Shown in pieces: positions 36,801 to 45,899 of a DNA stretch of 64,000 nucleotides; within the stretch, counting starts at the first letter, position 1, and every line of letters starts with the position of its first letter. The stretch is from Nepenthes gracilis (Eukaryota; Streptophyta; Magnoliopsida; Caryophyllales; Nepenthaceae), in NCBI GenBank assembly GCA_033239525.1, contig BSYO01000004.1, forward strand, positions 20,498,037-20,562,036, in the 5' to 3' direction. The position numbers and the translations under genes are program-made. The notes under the pieces were generated by a model. That model did no database searches, had not been told where the DNA came from, and was given only the letters and a program-made list of their open reading frames with translations.

Positions 36801-39800
36801 ACACAAGTGAATGATGTGTTGGACACGAGATGAGGATTGAGACCGGATGTTTTACGTGGAAAACCTCCTCTTGAATGGGGAGGAAAAACCACGAGGCTCA
36901 GGGCCTATGAAGAGCTTCACTATATGGGTTGGAGATTTTACAAAGTACAGTTGTGAGGGTTAATCCCTTCCCTGTCTCACGTTTTGTGTTTTCTCTCCTA
37001 AGGAAGCTATGCTCGCTGGGAGTCTTTTTACCCTTCTTTGAGGAGTTGAGTGTGGAGAAAGAGAGTGCCCGGTGGAAGCTTAGGACTCAGAATTGTTGAG
37101 TCTGGGAAGCTCTCTTTCCTCGAAAGGGGCCTTGCTGTATATTTATAGTGGAAACCGAGCCGTTGGAGAGTGGACACGTGGCGCCCATCCGACGGTCGAG
37201 GAGCTTGGTCCACTGGCCTCCTTTAATGCAGCTGACGTGTGGAGAGTGACATGCGGGGTGATTAGCGACAGCCGCAAAGATTCGAGTGTGTCGTGGTGTA
37301 CAGGATCTGGATATCAGCCTTGATTTGACCAAGCGTGCTCTGCTGATCACCAAAGCGGCGATCGCGAGTTGCAGCTTTCTCGAAATCGCGAAATAGGCTC
37401 GCCGCCAGTTGGCATTCTCGGCCATGAATGGGCGGTTCTCGTCTGGTTGTGAGACTCCTTGTGAGCTCGCGAGCTTGCGAGATGGAGTAGCTCTTGGGGA
37501 CCCTTTGGGGATAGGTCCAAGTGTTTCTTCCCGGCCACCCGGGCAGTCGCGAAACCTCTTGGGCTCTCGGCCCTTGGGCTTCTCGCTTGGGCCATCTGAT
37601 CTCCTCCACTTGCGAGAGTGTCTCTGAGCTTCTTTATTTGGGCCGTGCTTTTATGGGCCTTCACACCGGGGCCCAACAGATTGTAATTATAAATGATTGA
37701 ATCAATTCTTCTTTTAAAGGGATAAGCTCTCAAGAGATTATCCAATGGAGAGGAATTTCTTCTTCATCAAAATTGTTAGAGACATTTGTCTAATTGGCAT
37801 ATTCCGTGACCATATGTATTATTGTATCAATGTCCGGTTGTGGGTTGTGTCAAGTGGCCTGAGCGTTACTAAAATCCGTTATGTCCGTTTCGCACTCTGG
37901 GTCGCCGAGCAACATTGGCAGTCAAGTCAAGCCCTCACGCCCGTTTGAAGCTCGCTAACCGCTTGAGCCGAAAATCCAGAAAGTCCCCGGCTCGCTAGGC
38001 GCTCGATATCCGCTAGAGCCGAAAATCCAGAAGGGTGTCCGCTCGCTACTCGCCTTCTGACCGCTCGAGCGCCGGTGCAACGGGCAAAATTTTTGAACGA
38101 TTTTTTACGCCTACTATAAATACTGGACTTAAGTTTTTGAAACCCTAACAATTCTGGAGAGATTATTTTCGTGCCTTCTTGGAAAGAAAGCTTCTTGTGC
38201 TTGATTGTTATTGTACCTCTTGAGAAAACTAAACACTACAAGATTGCTCAACATGTTCAAACAAGTTTTCTCACCAACCTTCTTTAACTATTGAAACTTT
38301 GCTTTCTACCTTCGTTTGGAGATGTTGGTTCGTGAAGAAGGAGACTCGTTCATGATTGACAATTCAAGTGGTTCGAGGGAAGATCGATGTGAAGACCGGA
38401 AAGTGTTCTGCCATTCCGTCACGGCAGAAATCCAAGGAGTTCCTTGGTAGGGATCACGGACGGGAGTAAGTCGGCCAGGCACAAAAGGTCGTTACCACAC
38501 CTGGTTTGTAAGTTGATTTTCATAGTGCATTGCTTCCCTTGCCGTTGAAGCCGGAGTATTTTCTCGATACCGTGGGTATCGAGTTTTCGAAGCCACTCGT
38601 CACCAAAATCGCCTTTATATTATTACTTACGTATTTTGTTCATAACTAAGGCATTTATCATAGTCAGATGCATCTAAGACTAAATATCTTTTACGTGTAT
38701 TAGATATTTATTTCTACTACTTCCGCTATACTTTTAACGGGGTCAAAACTTGTTTGTTCACGTTAGCACAAAACGTACTTTTTCAAAAAATAACTTTACA
38801 AAAAAACCAAAAAAAGGGTTGCAGTCCCAGCCGAAAATTGGGACACCATTTTATCACTGCTCCAATATACTCGAAAAATATATTATTTATTCATTTATTT
38901 ATTCTTGAATAAATTTATTAATATATATAAATAAATAATATATCATTTACGAATGACATCCCAAAAGGTAATTAAAGAATACCTTCCTAATCAAGTAATA
39001 AAATAATCTGTGAAAAGTCTGGCATCCTTTTTATTGGTTTTGAATAATTTTACTTTATATACATATATAATTTTCAAAACAAGAATTTTATTTTGAAAAG
39101 AAAATAATGTTTTAATCATAAAAAAATTTTTTTTATATTGCAAAATATTTGATAAAATATTGTAATAATTACTCATTTTATTAATTACTTAAATCTAATA
39201 AACGCCAGAAAAATAACTACCATTCTGTTTATTTTTTTTCCTTTCAATGGGTAAAACTACGTAAAAATGGAAAAAAAAAAAAAAAAAAAAAAAGGAACAT
39301 TGTTATGTTCACTTAGAATGGATAAAAAAAAATACAAAAAATTAAAATCATGTCAAATTTTACAAAATTTCAATGGTATTTTATTTAACTAATTTTTACA
39401 GATTACTCTAAAAATTAAATAACAATGTAAGACAAAAATATACAATATTCCCACTAAAATATTCCTTTTTATCCTTTTGGAACGAGGTAGCATATTAATT
39501 ATTCCTGATATTTTTACGATGTTCTAATGCACCGGAGTCCCCCTAGAATTAACATGATTTATCTCTTTATATGATCTCTCATCTCATATAATTATAACAA
39601 AGAATTTTAATATCAATTTTTAGTTTTTAATTTTACTTACTATTAAACTAATCAAGTTAAGATTGTACAACTTTAATATTTGCATTTTTAATAACAATAC
39701 TTTAATTTGCAAGCTAGACACAATATATTAAAAATAATTAATAATCCTATAAAGTAACATATATATAATACTCTCAATGTAATGTGTAATTTTTCTTTAT

Positions 39801-42685
39801 CAATATACAGAAAAAAAAAATGCAAAAGGTGAAGCTTTCTTTTTTCCTAGAGGAAGTATCAATATTTTATGTTGATTTTTCTTTAAAATAAACAAACAAA
39901 TAAACCCTATAAACATATATAAAATTGGCACGGCAGTCTTCGATTCCTTGCCTTAACTTACCATGTCTAATTGATCCTGAACTATGTGGTGATGAAGCTG
40001 GTGAACTTGGTGCAGGTGACACTAAAAAATTAAAAAAAAGAAAAAACAAACAAATGACTGTAAAGAATTTGAATGAATTGAGTGCGGCAATTGTAATGCC
40101 CTGTTTTATCTTTATGACTTACCGTGTCCATAAGTGCGGGAATTATTGGGTGGCGGCGATGGTGGCAGCAGTGGTGGTGGGCTATTCGCAAAGTTAATGT
40201 TGAGGCCAACACAGTCAGCTCCAAGATAGCCTGTGCTAGAAAACAATCACAGTCACTGTTACTTAAATAATGGCATGCAAGCATATGACATTTCATTCAT
40301 GAAAGACGTCCGAGATGGAAATGGAAGCTCTATTGACCTTGTTGTTACGACCGGGGAGAGAGTGTCAACACCACATCACCTGTGTTAATATGTGCAAGTA
40401 TCGAGCATGTCCGGTGATGATACTTGTATGGTTTACTTATATTTGTTACCCATTATCTGTAACCTAAAAGCCTAGGCTATTATATACATGAGCCACCACA
40501 ACTTTTAAGTCTTCCATGTGAGATAATTTATCAACTTATACATGTTCCAACACTTACATTGTGTGGAGATCTGGGAAACGAATGAGCCAAATATGAAAAC
40601 CAAAAAGGTATGCAAATGAACAAGGTGGAGAACCAAATCCACTCTATTTCTACTTGCCCTTTCGGATTTTGGTTTTTGATATCTCATTCCTACTCAATCC
40701 AAAAGCTTAAATCATTGGACAATGATCCTAGAGAATGGGTTCTGTATCCTAAGATGCCCCTTCATGTCATCTTTGAGCTTGGACTAATCACAAGCTGCTA
40801 CTAGATACAGGTCATTTTTTAAGAAAATAGCTAAGGGTCCTGTAACTATCATTTAGATCTGGAACACACATGCCAATGCTCAAGATTTCAATGGCCATGT
40901 GGGTGATTTGGAAGAAATATCTCAAAAAATATTCAATGCCCATTTCAGTCAACTCTTCATTATCTTTGTTTCACTAAGTGATATGTATTTCATTCCTTTC
41001 ATGCTTTCTAGCTTAGTTTAGCATGCCAGTTCTCTAACTTCTTGGTCATGTGGGGTCAATGTCCGATCTTGTGGCCTAGGCCTCAAAGGCTATAGAAATG
41101 TGTCAATTGACTTTTTCCAAATCCTGTATTTCTTATATTTATACGATTGTATATTGGATTTTTAAAATAGTGTAAAAAGAAGTGTTTTGAATCATTACCA
41201 TTTGACTGAAACATGCACTTAAAAAGTTACGGTAATTTGAATTATTTTTTAACACCAAAGAAGTCAAGGAAAACTGCTTAAATTATTTCAATATTGGACC
41301 TTGGATATATAATAGTTCCGAATCTAATTTCTTTAGAAATAAAATCTTCTCTCTCAAAGTATCCTACTCCAGTACCTATACCTCAGGAAACTTTCTTTAT
41401 CGGGTTAGTCATGAGTTAGATTTGAAAAAAATGATGGATATTGGGCTTCGAATTGAGCCGAAGATACCAAACAAACCCTTTAACAAATGCATGAAGAGGA
41501 ATAATATCAACAGCATGAACAGAGGAAGGATCGTACATGGTTTGAAACAAGCTGACCTATTGGAATGCAGCAAATTCTCTGATCCATCGTTGCAATCACA
41601 AGTATAACCAGTCCCATTCACTTTGCAAGTTCCATCACCACACCAAACAAAGGCACAGGCTGCAGCCATTTAAAAACTTCCTGCTTCAGATTTTGTTTTT
41701 GATACTTATTCTCAAAATCTAAAGCAGAAAATATATATATATAGATATATAAGAGAAGTGTGTCTGCTGACGGTTTGAAAAATTCAGGAAAGCTGTTGGA
41801 GGTGGTGGCGGTGGTGGGGACAAAGAGGGCGACAGGGCAGGAGAATCACTGCTGCATTTGAAATCAACACTGCCTGCAAAATACATTGCAAATATCATTG
41901 TTTTTGGGATCATGTTGCCAATCGGTTGACTTGCTCCATTGTTGAAAACATGTTATAAATATCAACGGCTAGCTTTCAAGTTGGCGGAAATATCTATTTT
42001 ATTTATTTCCACTTTTCGAGTCTAGTAAATGTTATTAGAACCGTTGATTTGAATTAATTTTACTCTGCATTTTGTATCAAATATGATTTAATAAAATTTT
42101 TGAAAAGATATTACATTAATAGAATTTGACATTACTTTTAACAAACTTGATGTCAAATTTATATTTCATAAATACATAATAAAATTGACTTAGCTCAGAG
42201 GAAAAAAATTAGAATTAAAATTGATTTACCAGTATGATTTCATTGCAAAGAATCAAAACAAGTGATATTATTCTCTTATTGCTTTATGTCACAAACACAT
42301 GATCTGAAGTCACAGTTTAGGAGCTACACTTGTATTGAAATCGACCTTGATGTGAGAAATCAGGTCTGGAGTTTAGCCTTTTCTCTTATTAGTTCCCAGA
42401 TTGACTTTTCCAGGCCATATAAAGACTATTTTAACAGCTTATTTTGTGATATTTCTATAGGGTTATAATTCTATCCATTTATATTTAAAAACAATCTCAT
42501 AAAAGTTTTCAAATATAATTTTAGCAGATCTTACAATTAAGCGAACTTATTTAAAAAAATAAATTGACTATCATTTATCTAACTTGAATTGTCTAAGTTG
42601 GGACATTTATATGGTCTTTTAGGACTAGCACAGATCCAAATCCATATAGGATGAAAATATTAAAAGATATACGACAGACAGACGG

Positions 42686-42721
<36 letters not shown>

Positions 42722-43189
42722 GCAGGAAAGTCGAGTTATGTTATCGTATTAGTAATATATGAGCTGATATTTATCTGTCAGTTATAATTTTTTTAATTTT
42801 TTTCCTCTGATATATCTAATACGTATTATTTAATATATTTAATACTTGATAAAACCGGATGGTTATCGAAACTGATATTTTCACCCATGATAAAGGGTAA
42901 GAAATGAGTTCTATCCTCCGTAGCCAACACTTCCTATCCACTGTTCTTACGGGGAGGATTAGGACCAATAACAAGATGCAAAGTAATTCCAGTTCTACCT
43001 TGTGGCATGAATTTTCTACTACCTCCCACCGCTTCTGAGTAATTAGCAAGAATTTTTTTTATATCCACATCTTTCTCAATAAATTCGGCACTGCTCATGC
43101 AAAACTACATATAAGCAGTAGCATGACACTAAGATTGAGATGTCAATAAATAATTTGCATTTCAACTGTAATACACACACACACACGCG

Positions 43190-43220
<31 letters not shown>

Positions 43221-43617
43221 AGATAAACTGAGAGAGACTCACAGTTTGGAACGATACAAGAAGGGAAGGTTAGAGGACCAAGCTGTATCTTCTTCCATCC
43301 GGAATTACACACACAATCAACACCAAAAATTGAAGAATTTGAGTTCACGCATTTCCCTGCCCCACAGCTTATGACTCCACACAAAAGCTCTGCAATCACA
43401 TAATCAGCCGGATTAACGAAAAAATGAAATTTCCCACGATAGATACTCAACATTAGATTAAAAAATAAATATTTCAATTAGAGAAAGAAAGAAACATACG
43501 GTGAAGTGGGTCCGAAGGGGGCAGAGAAAGGGTGAGTTTTAAGTTGAAGAAGATGGTGATGGAGAAGAGAAGAAGCTGAGAAGGTGAGAGGACGGACTTC
43601 AAGTGGTACCTCTTCAT
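30812..43617 (-). CDS. Secreted, probably GPI-anchored EGF-like-domain protein (7 exons, 241 aa)
   Basis: Exons (minus strand): 43617-43500, 43389-43243, 41873-41772, 41659-41537, 40230-40123, 40021-39962, 30879-30812; total 726 bases, one open frame with stop. Introns are GT-AG and all phase 1. Residues 1-35 form a signal peptide ([10 protein letters not shown] core). Module 1 (about 43-89) has seven cysteines, C-X4-C-X4-C-X11-C-X-C-X16-C-X4-C, with the EGF-type CVCNSGW. A Pro-rich linker (SPPPPPPP) follows. Module 2 (about 124-164) has C-X4-C-X4-C-X8-C-X-C-X14-C-X3-C with CDCNDG, then CYLGADC. Residues 175-218 are Pro/Ser-rich, and 220-241 are a hydrophobic tail (TMIIIILWW) that suggests a GPI or membrane anchor. 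The family is known in plants as small EGF-like proteins, often labelled 'neurogenic locus notch-like'; the role is unknown to me. The weakest splice site is the exon-3 donor (GTCAGC). The last exon was placed by frame, acceptor and hydrophobic tail. Confidence 0.85.
31348..32367 (-). repeat. Tat-like element, 3' LTR
   Basis: 1020 bp, nearly identical to 36642-37678 except for one block (about 31960-32090 versus 37255-37400). The open frames found in it on both strands are repeat sequence. Confidence 0.93.
32674..32683 (+). promoter_or_regulatory. TATA-like box of the antisense gene
   Basis: TTTATTTAAA about 92-100 bases upstream of the preferred ATG (32775) on the plus strand, followed by a pyrimidine-rich stretch suitable for a 5' leader. 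It is antisense to the element's own transcript. Predicted by position only. Confidence 0.4.
32775..34271 (+). CDS. Antisense gene of the Tat-like element, Transposase_28-like ('putative gypsy type transposon')
   Basis: The frame is open from 32586, but the ATG at 32775 ([10 protein letters not shown]) is preferred because a TATA-like box and leader precede it. It reads 499 codons to a likely splice donor AAG|GTAGCC at 34271/34272; unspliced it stops at 34352. Residues 1-215 resemble the plant Transposase_28 family found as antisense frames in Ty3/gypsy elements ([29 protein letters not shown]). The remainder is acidic and Ser/Pro-rich with a DDDDDG run, a basic IKRARTD stretch and a short internal duplication ([11 protein letters not shown] and [11 protein letters not shown]). 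The function of the family is unknown; nuclear or nucleic-acid-related roles are guesses. The long intact frame suggests recent insertion or selection. Confidence 0.78.
34346..34690 (+). CDS. Possible second exon of the antisense gene, coiled coil
   Basis: After a plausible acceptor (GCAACTTCAG, ending 34345) an open frame encodes a heptad-rich segment ([20 protein letters not shown]) to about 34620. A second frame then continues with [20 protein letters not shown] to about 34890. Simple splicing from 34271 to 34346 enters the wrong frame and stops soon, so either a small indel or a different splice site is involved. Reading this as the C-terminus of the same protein is inference. Confidence 0.45.
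35161..35570 (-). repeat. Internal tandem repeats of the Tat-like element
   Basis: About six diverged units of 52-66 bp, each with 'ctcaagggcccggcc', 'gggaccgctcggtcg', then 'gagtttttgttatga' or 'gaagtttttgtgatga'. They lie between the gag end and the antisense gene. Variable tandem arrays near the 3' part of Tat/Ogre elements are known and can seed satellite DNA. Confidence 0.85.
35770..36567 (-). CDS. Shortened gag of the Tat-like element
   Basis: The frame is open from 36804, but the first part is LTR and primer-site read-through; the first methionine in the internal region is at 36567 ([14 protein letters not shown]), giving 265 residues. The N-terminal part is basic and disordered with a short coiled stretch ([17 protein letters not shown]). 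The C-terminal part matches the Tat nucleocapsid region: [17 protein letters not shown], then [18 protein letters not shown] with a zinc-knuckle-like Cys/His pattern. The middle capsid segment seen in full-length gag proteins appears to be missing, and no protease follows. It could be a non-autonomous gag able to bind RNA; particle assembly would need partner proteins. The frame itself is intact. Confidence 0.8.
   Translation of the reverse strand: MFSRQGSTSTRGEERHDKCLPSGGRISGGPGTSVRKLVQKVDSLTRAVRSLQQKAGEHSRSPLSESSRHTALAPGELRDYLNKKKSMSPAPSRRGIKRLWKTVFGPKVGRAALRPAGPRVRPLVPEGYRREGRRRARPRKTSSKRVGRQGHDEPERTVLGGEKHSGPLAFSDSFTNILRQIRDEKFLRWPKALKNPEGGDQWEYCHYHGGCGHDTEDCKKLQAELERLAMEGYLDYFLPRPGRGPGAAGSSQSRRSRGKAVMNVD
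36624..36641 (-). other. Primer-binding site region of the Tat-like element
   Basis: TTAGCGCCGTCTGTGGG on the minus strand, directly after the 5' LTR end; the same motif type (TTGGCGCCGTCTGTGGG) commonly sits at this place in plant Ty3/gypsy elements. Confidence 0.75.
36642..37678 (-). repeat. Tat-like element, 5' LTR
   Basis: 1037 bp; keeps the canonical TG start (on the plus strand TGTTGCG) and CCCAACA end, followed by the TSD GATTG. Confidence 0.93.
37774..38785 (+). mobile_element. Family-A solo LTR in intron 6
   Basis: 1012 bp, TGTTAGAGACATTTGTC...CTTTTTCA, closely matching 11579-12573, with a TATA box (ACTATAAATAC, about 38112). Flanks are AAAAT on the left and AAAAAT on the right, consistent with a TSD AAAAT plus one base of slippage in the A run. 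No internal sequence or primer site follows, so it is a solo LTR. Confidence 0.85.
42685..42720. repeat. (TA)n microsatellite in intron 2
   Basis: A nearly pure TA run inside intron 2 of the EGF-like gene. Confidence 0.9.
43171..43218. repeat. (CA)n(GA)n compound microsatellite
   Basis: ACACAC... followed by GAGAGA..., only about 25 bases downstream of the exon-2 donor of the EGF-like gene (minus strand). On the transcript it reads as a CU/UG-rich tract. Confidence 0.9.
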
Positions 43618-43674
43618 TATGATTCAGGGAGCGTAGGACTGCAAAGTTGGTGTACTAGTTTGTGGAAAGAGAGC

Positions 43675-43681
43675 ATTTATA
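43675..43681 (-). promoter_or_regulatory. TATA box of the EGF-like gene
   Basis: On the minus strand GGCTATAAATGC lies about 58 bases upstream of the ATG at 43617. A CCAAT motif lies at about 43726-43731 on the plus strand, 45-50 bases further upstream. Spacing suits a plant Pol II promoter with a short leader. Confidence 0.65.
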
Positions 43682-43689
43682 GCCTTGTT

Positions 43690-45020
43690 TGTGAAGGAGA
43701 GCATTAATAGATTTCACGCGGATTAGCCAATAGGTGGTTAATCCTACCTAGTTAGCATAGCCCACCAAAGTGCCCTTTTTATTTTCTTTACCTTACCAAG
43801 AAAAAAAAATCACAAAATGCATAGAACAAAATTGCCATACTATTTTATGTATTCAACTTATTATTAAAAAAACATCTAACAATCACATCACTCCATGGTT
43901 TTAAAAATGATAGTTCAAATATATTATATTAATTAAAAGAAGATTATAGCTATGAATACCTAATGATTTTTAAGCTTGTAACGGTCTAATTTATAATACC
44001 AACATGATTTTATACTTAAATTTTGATATGTACAATCAATAACTATACGTTACACAAGGTATGCACAATAATAATCTTGAAAGTAAATTTTTAGGATCTC
44101 TCAATATATATAAATTGAATGCTACGGAAGATAATAACAAAGAAAATATATTAGAGAGTTATTCTCTATACACTGTTCTTACTCAAATTCATTTATCTAT
44201 TTTTATATGACCCATTAGTATAGGTTTTGAAGAAGTTGATTTTTTGTATTAGGTGATCATTTATCATGATAATAGTAATTTCACAACAAATCAATACTGC
44301 TTTTAACAATTGTAACAAAAAGTTTGCATATTAATTCTTCCAATAAATGTAAAATCATTATATCGTTACTAATTAGTCACGGCTTAGACCATGTAACATT
44401 TTGTCGGTAATGCAGTGATAAATCGACCTACATTAGACGCTTTTCTGGCCTATAACTTCATAGCTAAGTGCATTCTAGTGTCCTTGTATTATACTCAGAA
44501 CACTAAGTTCAATAAAAAGCCAGAAAATTCAAATCCAACTACATTGCAGGAATTGGAAATCAATAATGATCAGTCGTTATTCAGCAAAACACATTAAAAA
44601 AACACGCTGCGCATATTTTTCACATAATAGTGGGTGGGGGGAAGAAGATGATAATAATGGTTATAAATGAAGTGGGGTGGTCAGGGCAAGAACGAAGACG
44701 AAGAAACACAAGGTTTTAATGGCCATGTCCACTTCAGGCAGTATGTAAGATCCCAATTGATTTATTAGTTTCCCACGACGCGTTACAGCGTATTTCAGTA
44801 ATAAATAAAACGTCAATACCATCAATACTGCACGGTAATCTATTCCACAGCCAATCCCCCACCCCAATATATATGTGCGTACACTTGCGAAGCTCTACTT
44901 GTATAATTCTTTTATAATTTCATATAACTCTTTTTCACATATAGATGAAAATGTTTTTGAAAACAAAAATGAATAAATTAAAAGGGACCCACTTTCTCTA
45001 CCTATACATGAAAATATGGT
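43690..45020. other. Upstream region of the EGF-like gene; no further gene supported
   Basis: AT-rich. At 44726-44661 (minus) a short frame, MAIKTLCFFVFVLALTTPLHL, looks like an isolated signal peptide followed by a stop. It may be a gene fragment or chance; no downstream exon was recognised. Confidence 0.4.
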
Positions 45021-45029
45021 TGTAAAACA

Positions 45030-45690
45030 ATTGTACATGTTGGGTGTGACTCAGGCACGACTACCTAGCCTGACGGAAAAAGCAAAATTTGAACGCTAGC
45101 AACTCAAACATGGGCACTAATGATTAAACCAATTGACTGAATAATTGGGTGGCGAGGAGCATGTAAGGCTGATGCTATTAATGGCCTAACAAAATAATAA
45201 ATAAAAGCATCAAATCCTGATAAACAGTTACAATTAATCGAATGATAATATTCCACAAATAAACAAGCTTTAATGGCATAATAAAAGCCAACTATTAATG
45301 ATTAGAGGGTTATTAAATTAACTCAATCAACAATTGCATAACAATAGTAACAATTGACATTTAACGAAGCATAACACATTCCACCACAAGTCTTAATTTC
45401 GGGCTGACAAACTAATCGGAGCCCAGGCTATTAAAATAGATCCCCAACAAAGAACGAGGACAAGACAAATTCCGGCATTCAAGTACCAATACTAAGAATA
45501 ATCTAACGTAGCCTAATTCTCCATCCTCATAAAAATTCAACACTTGTTCTCTTTCCTCTTTTTTTCTTCCCTCTTTTTTATATTTTTTTTATTTTCTTAA
45601 AAAATATTAATGACTTAAATGTTAAAGAATATACTAGGAACAAGTCTCATATATCTCTAATTTCTTGTTAAATTATTGTAGGGCACGGGA
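45030..45690 (+). repeat. Possible 5' LTR of the decayed Tat-like element
   Basis: The right part (about 45500-45640, pyrimidine-rich then 'aaaaaatattaatgacttaaatgttaaag') resembles 60950-61065, which would be the other LTR. The left limit (TGTTGGGTGTGAC near 45038) is a guess. Confidence 0.35.
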
Positions 45691-45899
45691 TTAGGATTCT
45701 AGTTACAAAAACCAAACCTGTAACCTCTTAAATCAACCGAAGGTTTTGTCTGACTCTTTAATTCGTATAACAATCTAAGTCTGAGGAACGCATTATTAGT
45801 CTTGTCTGTTGGAATGTAGTTAGGCGATCCATTCTCACCACAAATCTGAATCTAGAAAGAAGAGCCCTACTCATCTCGACAGAACATGGTAAACACTAG

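Larger units (their letters stand above)
31348..37678 (-). mobile_element. Non-autonomous Tat-like Ty3/gypsy element with an antisense gene
   Basis: Two LTRs of about 1.0 kb (31348-32367 and 36642-37678) with TGTTGCG...CCCAACA ends and a perfect TSD GATTG (31343-31347 and 37679-37683). Orientation is minus: the primer-site region TTAGCGCCGTCTGTGGG (complement of 36625-36641) follows the 5' LTR, and a polypurine tract GGCATGGGGGGCTA (complement of 32368-32381) precedes the 3' LTR. The LTR TATAAATA box also reads on the minus strand. The interior holds a shortened gag, a tandem-repeat zone, and an antisense gene, with no protease, RT or integrase. Such antisense genes between pol and the 3' LTR are known in Tat-lineage elements (Grande, Retand, RIRE2). 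Confidence 0.93.
30880..39961 (-). other. Giant intron 6 of the EGF-like gene
   Basis: 9082 bases, from donor G|GTAAGTTAAG at 39961 to acceptor CACAG at 30880. It contains the Tat-like element with its TSD (6336 bp) and the family-A solo LTR (about 1017 bp). Without them about 1.7 kb remain, in line with the other long introns of the gene (1.3-1.4 kb). Apart from the insertions it is AT-rich, with a poly-A run of 23 at 39271-39293. Confidence 0.75.
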
